DNA of 64,000 nt from Gonocerus acuteangulatus (taxonomy: Eukaryota; Arthropoda; Insecta; Hemiptera; Coreidae). The stretch lies in assembly GCA_946811695.1 (NCBI GenBank), contig OX328123.1:118179602-118243601 (forward strand), in the 5' to 3' direction. Made by a program: the position numbers and the translations under genes. The notes beneath the pieces were generated by a model, which saw only the letters and a list, made by a program, of their open reading frames with translations, was not told the DNA's origin and made no database searches. Shown piece by piece: positions 45,761 through 57,545 of the stretch (its first letter is position 1; every line of letters starts with the position of its first letter).

Positions 45761-47544
45761 TACAACTCCAATTTTCTCTGCTTGTACAAATTTTTGTTAA
45801 CAATTTATTACATTTTTGAAATCAGAAATAAATTCTCTTGAAGGATAATGCACATTCAATGTTCACAATTATCTAATTCAGACCAGAATATCAATCCTAA
45901 AAGTAGAAATTAATAAAAGCTTCTGATTAGCGACAACATTTCGAAAATCACTACTCTTCTAAAATAAATCCTGCAGACTGCGAAATCTTACAAAAGTTAT
46001 AAAATTTAATCAGCTTCCCAAAGATATACTCAAAACTGAGATTATCTCTCCATTTCATAATATAATTGGAATTCTAGAGTACAAAAATATTTTTGAGTAG
46101 ATTAAAATTTTCAATGTATGTTTTCTTTTTGTTATTCAAATTTTTTGTATGACTTACCATAATAATTAAAAATTAATTTAATGATGAATAATTTTTATTT
46201 ATTCAAGATAATATCAGGAGGAGCTACAGAGGTGTAAAGGTTTAAAACATATGTCACTTGTAGCAGGGAGAGGCGGGATTTATCCCCTTAAATCTGAAAA
46301 AAAACCACAATAAAAATGATTGATTTGTTTGTTTTTTTTTTTTCCTACAATTTCCACACTCTTGATACATATTTATGCTATAAGACCCTCCCCCACAATC
46401 CCAAATAAAGATTTTTTTCGAAAAGTGAGGGATGACACAAAAGTTTGTTTCATATTCGGATTCAGGAGGTCATTTTACTTAAGAAATGTAGGGATACATT
46501 CCTAAAAAAAAAATATTTCATTTATTTGTGCATATGCATTATACTTTGTATTCGATTCTGGTATTTTGCCTTTTATCTTTCTGAAATTATTGCTTGTATT
46601 GTTTCCATTCCTTAACTCAATACCACAAACCTCTTAAAAAATAAATTTCAAGTCACTCCCTATTGTATGATTATATTGAATATTACTTTTTTGGAATACT
46701 TATAACTTTGGATAGCCAGCATTTTTTGAAGAATTTTCAGAAGTAAAGAATAGTTTTTGGTGCAGTATACAATTTGAGTAAACAAACATAACTCTATTCT
46801 GTGCGGGACAAAACGAGAATTTAATTGAACTCCGTCGTGTAATTAAGACAGCCAGCTGTATTTGACAGGAGCGTAATGAATGCACCAACACACACTCATT
46901 CAAAGGATTTCAATTTATAAGGAATTTCCTGATAAACATAAAATTATACTAATGCCTCCAGGGATTACATATTCACAGTTCATTATGTCGAATTAAAGGT
47001 TTTACTACAATGTATGTTCACTGAATATATCGTTCAACTTAACTAGTATTCTCTCTCTCATAACCCTCCAGCAGTCGCGCTGAAAAAAAAAAAAAAATCA
47101 TAGTTGAACTAAATCGCAAATAAAAATAATATTATGAAATAGATACAGTACGCTAACCGCTGATCTGTTATCGTCCAAGCAACGCATGCCGCCTAGGCGT
47201 GCATGCTCTTTTTAGAACGAACTAAAAATTCCCTCTAAAAATACTTAAAAATTTGAATATCAAAAAAGCGTTTCATAGCGATTGTTTACATCCTAAAGGG
47301 AATGCCCATACAAAATTTCAAATTTTTCTGTCTAGTTGTTTGGGCTGAGCGATGATAGGTCAGTGAGTGAGTAAGTGGTATTTGACAAATATATAGTAGA
47401 TTATAATAATAACAGTAATTTCAGGCTCCTCGCCCACAGTTCCACCTCAGCTAAAAGAGACTCATAGTGCGGACTCCTTGCGTTCTTGTTTTCATACTTC
47501 TATTCCCATAATATTTGAGAAAATCGGTAAAACGAAGCTTCTGA
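45761..47544. other. No clear feature; possible RTE-like tail at 47170-47400
   Basis: Near 47295-47400, aatgcccatacaaaatttca ... tctgtctagttgtttgggct ... gtcagtgagtgagtaag resembles the 3' region of RTE-type LINEs by recall. No coding part was seen. Confidence 0.3.
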
Positions 47545-47781
47545 CATTCAAAATTCCAGGATTCTCTTCTTACAAAGAGGTAATCACATAATCATGAATT
47601 TTCAATCCCCTCCTCTCATTCTCTCTCTCTACTCTTAAGTTGTAACGGATAAACGTATCAATCATTCAAAATTCCAGGATTCTCTTCTTACAAAGAGGAA
47701 ATCACATAATCATGAATTTTCAATCCCCTCCTCTCATTCTCTCTCTCTTACTCTTAAGTTGTAACGGATAAACGTATCAAT
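47545..47781. repeat. Tandem duplication, 118-119 bp, two copies
   Basis: Copies start at 47545 and 47663 with cattcaaaattccaggattc and differ by one substitution (gaggtaatc/gaggaaatc) and one added T in the CT run. A third partial start (cattcaaatgg) is at 47782. Confidence 0.93.
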
Positions 47782-47789
47782 CATTCAAA

Positions 47790-48540
47790 TGGTAGAGTAG
47801 ACCTCGAGTGCAACAAAAAAGTTCATATAAAGAACGATTTAATTCCTATCAGGAAGAGAATAAATTCAAATTTCATTTTTTATATGTCGATCATGGTTAT
47901 TAATAAAGAATTAGTAATTACTGAAAACCCGTTTATGGTAAATAAAATCTAATCAAACCATCTTAAATGTTCATTTCCAAGGGCAGTCCCATAAACCAAA
48001 TTCAGGTTATTCGTCAAAATCATTGTTTTGGGGGAATTTTATGGGCCCGCTGAAGGAGTTTCCCTGCTTCATGTTTAGAAAAGGCCTGCATACAGCCCTA
48101 ATTTGCCTAGATTCAGATGTTACGTAAAAAAAAAAAAATAAATAAAAAAAAATAACGTTGTAGAATTCAATGTTTCGTAATGGATAAAATAACTGCGCAC
48201 TTATTATAAAGATGGAACATTTAGCGGTTTGGTTACGAGCCGGGAAAGTGAAAAAACGAAATGAATCCTAAAGATGAGAGGTTGGTCACGTAGGAATTGC
48301 ACATTTGGAGGAAGTGTGAAGTGGAACAGCTGTTCCGGATTAGGGTGGGTTAAATTATAGCCATTTGTCTGGGGCTTAGCTCTCGTGCCAAATGAATCAC
48401 CGGAAACATTCCTTTTGGAAATCTTTTCATCTGTCTAAAAAACAAAACAATAATAATTTAAGAATAAAGTAAACAGGGACGGGTAGAAGGCAAGGGGAGA
48501 AAATTATTGACTGGAACTAGAAATGTGTGTATCTTTGTAT
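47790..48540. other. No feature recognised
   Basis: AT-rich spacer, with a short AC/TA microsatellite at 48551-48580. Confidence 0.4.
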
Positions 48541-48580
48541 CTGTATTTATACACACACACACACACACACACATATATAT

Positions 48581-50073
48581 TAGGGTGGTTTAAAAAACTG
48601 AAGTTTTTTTTAGAGACCTAGAGACCCTTCCATTTTGTTACGTCTAATAAAAGAATAATCTATGCCAAATCTTAGCATCCCAGAACATATGAAAGGCAGT
48701 GCTCAACAACGTTTAGTTTTCATACATTTACGTAAAATACTTAGAAAATTTTTGTTTGTTTGTTTTTAAAGATTCAGAAGTCATCAAAGCTGTTGATCTC
48801 TTTATTACAGTTAATATTAGACATTTTTAGCATTTTCGACACGAGGGTATTGGAATGTAAAAGAGTTAAAAACTTTAATTATTTGTTGCTTTCGAGTATT
48901 TAACGCCTTTTTTGTTTCACGTTTTTTAAACTGCAAAATTTCACTTGGGAAGATCATTATACTTTATTCATTAATAGAAACTGAAATAAAGAACTGAGCC
49001 AGTGAAAGTAACTAGTTTATTTTTAAGAGTGTGATTTTTAGTTTGAACTATATTTTATTTAAAATGACTGCGCTTAAGACGCGCCAGGCGTACAGTGTTT
49101 ACTTAATGGGTGTTTTGGTCTTAGAATTTTTCGCAAAGAAGAGCCAACTTCCTACAATAAAATAAGGTTTGTTAAGATTTCAAGTGAAAAAAATCTGTCA
49201 GAAACGGTAGTCATAGCACAATTGAAGAATTGACTGAACTTTGGAGCAAAGCCCTAATCCCGACTAAATATACCGAGGATTCGATTGGAAAACTTTAAAT
49301 AGTGCATTCGCAGTGGCTAATTATAAAAAAAGGGCAAAAAAACAAAGAACAAACGAATATTATTTGTAGGCAAAATCGGAAAGCTTTTTGACATTGCCCA
49401 TTCAGCTGCTCTAATTCTCATGAGAATACAAGACAACGATTTTTTAATAGGCCAAATAACTAAGAGAAAAATGATCATTTCATTTCAAGGCAAAGAGTAT
49501 ATTAAAATACACGAAAGATTTGAAAAAGAAGAGGAGAGAAGAGAAAAATCTTTTTCTGAAGCAAAATCCACGTCTTCTTCTATTAATCCACCCGATGATG
49601 ACGTAAATGAGAGTTCAAGTGCCAAAAGCAGTTCTAAAATTGTTCTGATAATAAATTAAATCAACCTTTGTCCAAAACAGAGTTAGAAAAAGTTTTAGGC
49701 GACAAGAGCGAAGATGTTTCTGAACCAAACGCTAAGAAGAGCCTTTGACTCTTGGAGCCACTTCCAAAGACAAAATTTAAAGACCTCATTTTTATTATGG
49801 TCTTCACTACAAAATATACTTACTTTTAACATGGTTTCTAATGTAAAATAACCGAATACATTTAGGTTTCTGTACCCTAACATGTCTTGTCATTTTTTCA
49901 AAAATGGTAAAATAATTCCCATTTTCATTTTTTAAAACAGCATTGAGCACTGCCTTCCCAGTGACTTATGATAACTAAATTTTGGCTCTTTCAAATCAAA
50001 TAGAAAAGAATTGGGGGTGCCTTGGCTTTTACATTCAACTTGAGTTTTTACCATTAGATCTTGAACCACCCTA
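48581..50073 (+). mobile_element. TAGGGTGG-end DNA transposon, copy 1
   Basis: Starts TAGGGTGGTTTAAAAAACTG and ends with the inverse of tagggtggttcaagatctaa. Both sides show an 8-bp atatatat, compatible with an 8-bp duplication although the flanks are TA-rich. Both arms also share ggcagtgctcaa about 110 bp inside. It encodes the middle/N-terminal part of a conserved protein family also seen, by its C-terminus, in the element at 50094-51997. I cannot assign a superfamily. Confidence 0.68.
49205..49657 (+). pseudogene. Remnant of a conserved transposon protein, N-terminal part
   Basis: Segments in shifting frames: ALIPTKYTEDSIGKL (49240-49290), KKGQKNKEQTN, and then an open part GKIGKLFDIAHSAALILMRI up to KSTSSSINPPDDDVNESSSA. 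A KL(F/C)DIAH-x-x-A motif followed by a Lys/Glu-rich region is a pattern I recall from repetitive uncharacterised proteins in arthropods and cnidarians. The link to transposition is inferred from the TIRs. Confidence 0.5.
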
Positions 50074-50093
50074 ATATATATACATACATACAT

Positions 50094-51997
50094 TAGGGTG
50101 GCCCTAAGCTATAGGGAATTTTTTTGATAGTCAAAATGTTGCTGCTCCCACCCCCCAATTCTGTTCCAACCAACAAGAAAACAAGGTGTGCAAAATTTCT
50201 GGGCAATCGGACAACTCCTAGGCGACCCGCAAATGGTTTGAAATTGAGACATAGTATAAGCGGAGATTAATTCCGTTAAAAAGGGATATACTGTTCAATC
50301 TCAATCATTTTGTCAAAAAACATTACGTAGTTGCATCAAGGCGACCCCAGAAATGGTTTAAAGTCATTCTGAATCAAATATCTTAAAAGTCGAATCTAAA
50401 AACATTTTGGAATAACATGGAAAAATTATAAAACATGAGAATTTTACTAATGCACACTAGAGAGCCCTTAGCTATAGGGATTTTTTTTTTAAAGTCAAAA
50501 TTTTGCTGTTCCTACCCCCCCGTTTCTGTTCCAATCGACAAAAAAACTAACTGTGCAAAATTTCAGGGCAATCGGACAACTGCTAGGCGACCTTCAAACG
50601 CTTTGAAATTGAAACATAGCATACGCAACGATTAAACCCGTTTAAAAAAGGGATAAACTGTTCTATCTCAAACCGTTACTTATTGAAATGTATGTAGATA
50701 CATCCAGGCTACCCAAGAAATTGTTTAAAATCATTCTGAATCACGTATCTCAAAATTTAATTCTAAAAATTGCAGAGATAACATGAAAAAATTAAAAAAT
50801 ATTAGTTTTTTAATAATGAACACAACTTGTATAATACAACCCATTTTTATTTAAAACAAAAGTTTCTATAGAAACAAGGCATGATGTGAACAATAAAAAA
50901 ATACATATATTGCACATTATGTTTTTCTAAGGGAGGATTTAGTAGCAGTCGGGCATTTTTTGCGGCTCCCAGCAACGATCTGCAAAACTAACTGTTTCTC
51001 ATTTTCAACTTTTGTGAGGAAGTTATTGTAATCCTGGATGAGTTTGACGCCTCTTTCAGCAACGTCATTCACAACAACTATCTTCTCAAGTTTTTGAATT
51101 CCACTCTTGTAACCTGGATCATCCTTCCATGTTGAAGGGTCCTTGTCGAGGAAATCGGTGCTGATTGAAAATCTCGTGAAGAAATGTTTTGTATCAGGAG
51201 TTACAAAAGATGGAAAATCGATTTTTGGGAAGGATGAAAAATCATTTAGTTGGAGTACGTTTGTCTTTAGTTGATTTTTTTCTTCTTCCTCTTCTTCAGC
51301 ATTGTCTGCTTTCAACATAACTTGAGCTATATTTGCCTTAACCGCTGTTGGAACATTGTCATCAAATAAGGATATAAGGAAGGTACATCACCCATGGTTT
51401 CGGGAACTAAGTACTACAGATGATTGGAAAATTGTTTTGCGGCAGCCTTACTGATTTCTGGATGAATATCCTGATAATGTATCAGTCTGATGATAGAAAC
51501 CAGGCTCGAACGTACCCTCGCGCAAGAAAAATACATATTCTTCTTAAAGAATTTTTCAACTATAAGATAACTGAAATTGATTTTGGAACAGGTATATTTT
51601 GAATGGATAAATCGTCTTTGCCATCCACCTGGCATGACTCCTGGTACACGAAAAGACACTCCTTTCTTCAGGTGCATACGAGTGCGTTTTCAGGAAGCAG
51701 GAACAGACTTGATTGTTTATCTTTTTATCCAACATTAACAAGAAAACGACTAATTTAACTTCCATTACTAGTGCCTACATGCTCAAAATTAATTAAAAAA
51801 TAAAATAACTTAAAAAAAATATATATTTGAAAAAATTACTTTCGGACGAAAATGTCAATATTTCAAGGTCATTGAGGGTCGCCTCGGAGTTGGTCGATTG
51901 AGCTGAAATTTTGCACAGATCGTTATTTTGTTGATTGGAACAAGATAGGGGGGTTGGAGGTAAACTTTTAAAAAGTTGAAAAATAAGGGCCACCCTA
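50094..51997 (-). mobile_element. TAGGGTGG-end DNA transposon, copy 2
   Basis: The left start TAGGGTGGCCCTAAGCTATA and inverted right end tagggtggcccttatttttc are followed inside both arms by a shared region (cccccc, gttccaa, caa-aaaa, tgtgcaaaatttc, caatcg, ggcgacc). The left arm carries a second, diverged copy of this region about 360 bp further in (50455-50625). Flanking 8-mers agree at 7 of 8 positions (acatacat, atatacat). It encodes the C-terminal part of the protein family on the minus strand. Confidence 0.72.
50917..51700 (-). pseudogene. Remnant of the same conserved transposon protein, C-terminal part
   Basis: Minus strand, in order: RWMAKTIYPFKIYLFQNQFQ (near 51640), then in another frame HPEISKAAAKQFSNHL (near 51440), VPETMGD and FDDNVPTAVK, and then a long open frame (51318-50917). 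That frame has an acidic Glu run, FFTRFSISTDFLDKDPSTW and VVVNDVAERGVKLIQDYN, followed by a basic end. The ND-x-AERGV-x-LI motif and the preceding WYL/FFD-like blocks are conserved in a widespread uncharacterised animal repeat protein I recall. Frame breaks show inactivity. Confidence 0.6.
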
Positions 51998-52026
51998 ATA
52001 TACATACATATATGTTACCGGAAAAG

Positions 52027-52046
52027 TATAAAATCAGGCATTCTAT
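52027..52046. repeat. 20-bp palindrome in the left subterminus
   Basis: aggcattctatagaatgcct is exactly self-complementary. The related motif at 53531-53554 suggests a transposase-binding site repeated at both ends. Confidence 0.85.
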
Positions 52047-52200
52047 AGAATGCCTAAATCCATCCGGCATTGTATGTATGAAATAAAGCTTATTTCATAC
52101 TTTCCCTAGGGATTCTGTAGAATGCCTACCGCGCTTAAGGCAAAGTATGAAAGACAGGATTTGTAGCTTGTAGGAGTAACTACACGGTTTCGAGAAGTGC

Positions 52201-52302
52201 TCATGCATGGCTAAGTGTCAGCGTAGGAAATGTAAACGTGTTAAAGAGCAAAGGAAATGCTATTCTAAATGTCACAATACTCAGCCCTGCTGCAAGAAGT
52301 AG
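52201..52302 (+). pseudogene. Cys-rich C-terminal end of a Ginger2/KRBA2-like transposase
   Basis: The frame reads SCMAKCQRRKCKRVKEQRKC, then SKCHNTQPCCKK, and TAG 52300-52302. The spacing of Cys and the C-x3-CH-x-n-C end match the Cys-rich tail of KRBA2-type proteins. The integrase core is absent or lies outside, replaced by the LINE insertion and deletion. Confidence 0.5.
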
Positions 52303-52357
52303 CTCTAAATATGTAAATAACAATCTCACTTAATACATTGTTTTAAATAAATTGTTT

Positions 52358-53381
52358 ACTACAAAACATGTACAACGACAATCCCATCATTATGAACATA
52401 CTAGAACAGATACACCGGACGAATAAAGAAATCACAATATATTGGCTCCCAGGACATGAGGACATAGGAAAAAGCAGTCAAGCTGACGTACTGGCTCGGA
52501 CAGCTACAAGACAAAACCGACAGGACATAGACAAAGTTACATTACAAGACCTGCAAATCGAAGTAAGAAGGTTTATTACAGAAAAGTGGCAGAAATCTTG
52601 GCACATGACGACAGAAAACAAACTTCGCGAAATAAAACAGACGGTAGGCGAATGGCCTTCAAGCAAAAGGGATAATAGAAGAGACGAAGTGATATTATGC
52701 CGCTTAAGAATTGGCCATTCCCGACTGACACACTCTTATCTCATGACAAGACAGGACAGACCGACATGTACACAGTGTAACACACCGCTGACTATAAAGC
52801 ACATACTTACTGAATGTTTACAGCGACAAAACTATGACTTACCTTACAATATGACTGAATTACTCGGCGATGGAAGCAAATATATAGATAACATACTGAA
52901 CTACCTTAACAAGACCAACCTCCTAAACAAATTATAATTATAATTAAACATGAACAAATTATAACAGGACGTACACACATATATGTGTATGTATTTTATT
53001 TGTCTTAAAATGTTAAAACTATACAGCCGTACTATACTAAAATCTTACATTTGACAATATAAAACTAACAGGAGTGTGAAACCTCCTTCAACCAACTTAA
53101 TTGATTATGTGTATAAACTTCATGCATTATTATAATATTGATTTTTCATATATTCAAGTATATTGTAATATTGTATTCTCTTATAAATAGATGTGCATAT
53201 AAATTTCAATTTGTATATTTGGCCAAAAATGTGTAAAATAAGATTGTATTTAATAAGATGTATTTAATTAGTTGTATTTAATTAGATGTAATTTTCGTAT
53301 GTATATTATATATGTAATTTTTGTTCTGAGCGAGTCGCCTTAGTTACGGTCGCTCATAAATAAATAAATAAATAAAATAAA
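52358..53381 (+). mobile_element. RNase H LINE nested in the Ginger2-like element
   Basis: The 14-bp sequence taaataaattgttt flanks it (52344-52357 and 53382-53395). The right copy overlaps the (aaat)n tail, so the duplication length is approximate. The element is 5'-truncated, with an ORF2 end, a 3' UTR and the cgctcataaataaataaat end, and it resembles the LINE at 22475-23757. Confidence 0.75.
52368..52937 (+). pseudogene. LINE ORF2 RNase H / C-terminal domain, 5'-truncated but open
   Basis: 189 codons without a stop. It contains YWLPGHEDIGKSSQADVLAR (RNase H final His/Asp region), the Trp-rich linker KWQKSWHMT, RLRIGHSRLTHSYLMTRQD, an intact knuckle (C-x2-C ... IKHILTEC), and the terminal LLGDGSKYIDNIL helix. 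Compared with 22806-23486 its knuckle is intact, so this copy is younger. It lacks the reverse transcriptase and cannot work alone. Confidence 0.8.
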
Positions 53382-53530
53382 TAAATAAATTGTTTGCCGT
53401 ACGAAAAGAGCTTGTTTTTAACCAAATTTTAAAGTTATTCAAATTACGTAGGTGAAAGTGTATAGAGTAAACTCAAAACCTTTTTAATTTTATACAATGC
53501 CAAATAAGGAACAGGCATTTTATAGAATAC

Positions 53531-53554
53531 CTAGGCATTTTATAAAATGCCTAG
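53531..53554. repeat. 24-bp palindrome in the right subterminus
   Basis: ctaggcattt-tataaaatgc-ctag is fully self-complementary and preceded by a near-repeat (aggcattttatagaatacct at 53514). It is the counterpart of the left-end palindrome of the Ginger2-like element. Confidence 0.85.
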
Positions 53555-53669
53555 GCAACGTGTGTAATATGTTGTAATAAGTAATACTTTCTATACTTTG
53601 GCTAAACCGCTTAATATATTACAGTTTTTATTCTATAAAATTCCTGCATTCTACACTTTGCCGGTAACA

Positions 53670-55320
53670 TGTGTTTATACTTTGTGATAAAATTGACCTT
53701 TGATTTTGAATGTTGAATTAAATTGTTGACCATTTGCAGCATTATGTTTTACTATTTCCGTTGCTCCGAACGATGTCATTTGGAAACATGAATTGAATGT
53801 TGGAATTAACATTAGGTTAGAATCTGGGAGCCATATTTCTCTTTGTCAAAATATCATATCGCACTAGTATGTCTAAAGTGAAACAACTCAAAAATCAATT
53901 CAATCAAAAATTTTTCAGTTATGAATATGAAAGACATGGTAAATAACTCTTCATCGACCAGCAAGACTGTATGTACCTAGCTACAGAGCTTATACACCAG
54001 ACGCAAGAGTGATACATTTTCCGTTGAATTTTATTTTGAGCCGTGTCACTTAAAAATACTAGTGCGATATGTTGAATAAAAATACATTTTATAATTAAAA
54101 TGTATTTAATATAATTAAATTACTAATATCGTTATTATAAAATGAGGATTGGTGGTAGTAGGTTGAACATTTAGTGTTGTGTGTTTTTTAATGCTAAATC
54201 ATAAAAAAATAAAGATTAACTATTTAATCCAAAAAAATAAAAAAAAATATTTTTTGGGAGCTCCCCCCTTATCACTTAGGGGTATAAAAATTAGTTATAA
54301 ACCTATTGTCAGATCAGAAACCGTTTAGAAGGAGTATATTTTTTTATAGAAAAATGAGCGAAAACTATTTAACTTTTTTTTGTATTTATATTAATTATTT
54401 GAGGCACATTCTTCAAGTGATTAGCGTATGTTAACCTGCATTACATGCTCATTTATGCATACCCGCAGCAGATTAAATAAAAATGATATTTTTTTTCCAG
54501 GTCACCTATCTTTCAAAACGAGTTTCCTGTAACTAATTTAAGTAAGTACATTACATTTTTTAGCATAAAAATATATTACAAACCGAGAATAAGATGGCTT
54601 CTATTTTTCTAAAATTTCATTATTGCTATAAGTTCGTTAAATCTCATTTTTTATTGAATATAAAATTTTATGTTACTTTACCAAACCGGAGGTAGTAACG
54701 TATTTGATGGCCGATGTATAGGCTCAATTAACTGTCGCTTCATTTGTTGGAATTTTCAACATACGCAAGTTTCCTCCGTCTTCAGTTGACATAAATGTTT
54801 TGCCTAGGATATTTATGTTCTTCAAGGAATTTACTCCCAAATGTACTGACATGACATGAATCTTTCAGAACATATGTAATTACGAGAACCAGTAGAAATA
54901 TGGTCTGTCATTAGGGAATATTCCAGTCCCCTAAGGTCCCCTAATTGTAAGTTAAAAAGAATAGTTGCCTTTAAATGAAGTCGTACAATCCAATATTTTT
55001 ATGGCTTTAAGTGTGTTCTGCCTACGTTCACTTAGCAATTCTTTTAAATCATATGGGGATGAGGTTTCGATTGAACGCCCATTTTCTCTTGTTTCTTATC
55101 TGCTAACTAATGTCTTGAATATAAACTGTGATATGTCTGTCTTTGATAAATCTACTACGTGGGAGTACAGGGTTCCATATTCAGTGTCAGATCTTTGTAC
55201 ACTTATCGTGACAAAGATGAGTTGTTTGCACGTGGAAATTAAAAGGCGTCATATGATAACTCCAGCGATGATAAATATCAATAAAAAAAAAAAAAAAAAA
55301 ACATTTTCCAGGAGGTGAGA
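53670..55320. other. No feature recognised; open frame ending at an A run
   Basis: AT-rich. An open frame at 54965-55318 runs into an 18-A stretch (55283-55300), which could be the tail of a retroposed fragment, but its protein matches nothing I recognise. Confidence 0.3.
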
Positions 55321-56163
55321 AAGGTCCAGAGCATTCCTGATTAATTTGTTAATATTCAAAATAAACTTGAATAGTTTTGACCTTTAATAATCGTAACGTT
55401 CAACTGACGCAAATATTATTTTATCATGGTACACCAGAGGAGTTCACCAGTAAGACCATGTGGGTGCGTACATAACGTTTGAAAGAAAATACATAAAATA
55501 GTAAGGTAATATATATTATTGAAGCGAATGGAATGCTCTACAACCCTATAGCCGACATTTATTTTTTGGGTTCATCTCCTATCCGGTCGAGAATAGAAAA
55601 AAGTGTGTTTTTTTCCCAAAATGACAGACTTTCAAGAGCGGATATTTCGAAAACTATAGATATCTCGAAAAACTTTATTGAATAGAACTTGTAGGAAATT
55701 CAATCATCTTTCATTTGTTATAGAATGGTCATGTCACTAGAACGCAGGGTTTCCGAGACATAAGTGAAAACCCGAAAAATGGGAACTTCTAAACCCCCCC
55801 CCCCCTCCCCCCGCCACAAAGGCTACGGGCGAGGACTTTTGATATGTTGACCTCCTATCCAGCCCAAACAAAGTTACGAAGTCAAAAATTTTGTTCCAAA
55901 AATTTCCATCTATAACTGTTTGTTGACTGGACTGATAAAAAAAAATATACATACGTATACTGATTGAACAACTATAAAAATATCAAAAAAACATTTAAAG
56001 ATAAAACAAACATAAAAACCCAGAATACCGGATCCATCTGTTCAGAAGCAGATAGCAACGCTCCTCTTGGAGTCCTCAATTCTCTTGGAAATCAAGACAG
56101 TACAGCTTAATTCAATTTGAACATAATACAGAATACTTGTAATGAACTAATTTTGTTTTATTT
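55321..56163. other. No gene; degenerate repeat-like block
   Basis: The block 55545-55960 has phrases such as atatttcgaaaactatagat and a C-run at 55794-55811. It resembles a dispersed repeat I recall only vaguely, and no ends were identified. Confidence 0.25.
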
Positions 56164-56177
56164 TTAAGACACGTTTT

Positions 56178-56591
56178 TCATTGTTGGAGCATCTTTTCTA
56201 CCGATTTTCGTTGAAATTTGCAACGAATGTGTGAAAAGTATTGCTGGAACTTGTGGGGCGGGTAGTGTTCGGGTGTCTGATTCATTGCCGAACAGCGCAC
56301 TAGGAAAATAGGGTGGACAGTAATCTGGCCATCTGAATTTTTCCATTTCAGGTACCCTTTAAATAAATAAAAGGCCGAGTATGCCCAGCGATTGTATAGG
56401 AAATCTAAGCATGGAACGACGACACCAGTAGATGAAATCTTTCGTTTTGAATTCAGATATTCCAGAACATTTGTCGAGTACTGAACTAACCTTGCACCCA
56501 AAAGCTCAATACCACACAATATAGCGGAGTTTTTTTTTTCCAGCCATGTAGTTCTTGCTGTTCCATTACCGTCTGAACATCCTTCGATCAT
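56178..56591 (-). CDS. Unrecognised ORF, 137 residues
   Basis: ATG-initiated frame with ordinary amino-acid composition: an N-terminal stretch with WLEKKNSAILCGIELLGARL, an aromatic-rich middle (FLYNRWAYSAFYLFKGYLKW), and a basic C-terminus. I recognise no domain. It has no visible repeat flanks. It could be part of an unknown mobile element, an old exon or chance. Confidence 0.25.
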   Translation of the reverse strand: MIEGCSDGNGTARTTWLEKKNSAILCGIELLGARLVQYSTNVLEYLNSKRKISSTGVVVPCLDFLYNRWAYSAFYLFKGYLKWKNSDGQITVHPIFLVRCSAMNQTPEHYPPHKFQQYFSHIRCKFQRKSVEKMLQQ

Positions 56592-57398
56592 CCACTAATA
56601 TCCTTCCCAAGCTTCTAGAAATAGGATTGTACCTAGGGCGTTCTCCTCCTGGGTTTAAAAGACAGGTATTGAACACCCAAACATCCAAATAACAATACTG
56701 AACAAACAGAAAAAGGCTCTACTCTTGCAAAATTTCTGGAATTTAGTTTACTATTCGTGAATGGTTAGACGATTTTTTTTAGCTTGAGTTTTGACGTGGC
56801 CCTTGTCAAGGAAGCTTCACTTTCCTATATTGCCTTTTAATACTTTTTGCTGAATATTCCTGATAAGATAATAACAGTGTGAAAATCGTAATGATGTTAT
56901 TATTAATTCAAATTATTTTTTGATCCTAATCGTTTTACTGGACAATATTTTGAAATATAACCACGAAGATTACAAAGAAAGTTATGAGGAACCACAGGAA
57001 TCTCCATTCCTTAAACGAAGAATACTTATTTCACTAATAAACTTCAAGCATATTATACAGTAAAGTTTAACGAGGTTATAAATGTCTACGTAGAAATTTG
57101 AAGCTCCAACTCTGGCGAAACTTTCTCCGTTTTAATTATATTTGTTTTTCATTAGTCTATCCGTGATGTAAATTACCTATTTTAGTTCAAAACACAATAT
57201 ACTATTTCTCTAATACCATGGTTTTAGTTATGGAAGCGTGGATTAATTAACTTTTCGGACTATAGTTAAATATTTCTGCTGTTGATTGATAAATATTACG
57301 TGGAATTAGGCAGTAGGGGCAATAGGAATGGTGTTTGTGAGTTTTGAATACAGCCTGGATTCCAAGGTTTACGGCGTAACCGTACTCACCCGTAAGCC
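56592..57398. other. No feature recognised
   Basis: AT-rich spacer without recognisable ORF, repeat or RNA. Confidence 0.35.
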
Positions 57399-57545
57399 CT
57401 CACTGTAAAGCATATCCTGACGGAGTGTAGAGCATATGAAGACCAGTGAGTTCGACTGGGTTTCCCGATACATCTTAGAAAGATGCTAGGAAATAATTCG
57501 GTTCATCTTTCTAACCTGTTTCCTTTCCTTGAAAAAAAAAAAAAA
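57399..57545 (+). pseudogene. LINE ORF2 C-terminal fragment with poly(A)
   Basis: The frame reads LTVKHILTECRAYEDQ, one stop, VRLGFPIHLRKMLGNNSVHL, SNLFPFLEK, directly into an A run (57532-57546). This is the same knuckle-plus-helix end as in the other RNase H LINEs of this window, but with a poly(A) tail. It is severely 5'-truncated. Confidence 0.65.

Larger units (their letters stand above)
52013..53669 (+). mobile_element. Ginger2/KRBA2-like DNA transposon remnant
   Basis: The left TGTTACCGGAAAAGTATAAA and inverted right tgttaccggcaaagtgtaga are terminal inverted repeats. Both ends contain the palindromic motif AGGCATTYTATARAATGCCT (52027-52046, and 53531-53554 as part of a 24-bp palindrome). 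A Cys-rich ORF end (52201-52302) matches the C-terminus of KRBA2-like integrase-type transposases, known as Ginger2. A LINE is inserted at 52358-53381. No clear target duplication was found. Confidence 0.6.

Noticed and set aside
51420..52070. Several short ORFs at the end of the TAGGGTGG element
   Set aside because: Shadows of the broken transposon protein and of the inverted-repeat arm in other frames.
54965..55318. 117-residue ORF ending in a Lys run
   Set aside because: No recognisable domain; the Lys run is just the A tract, and the start codon implied is not ATG.
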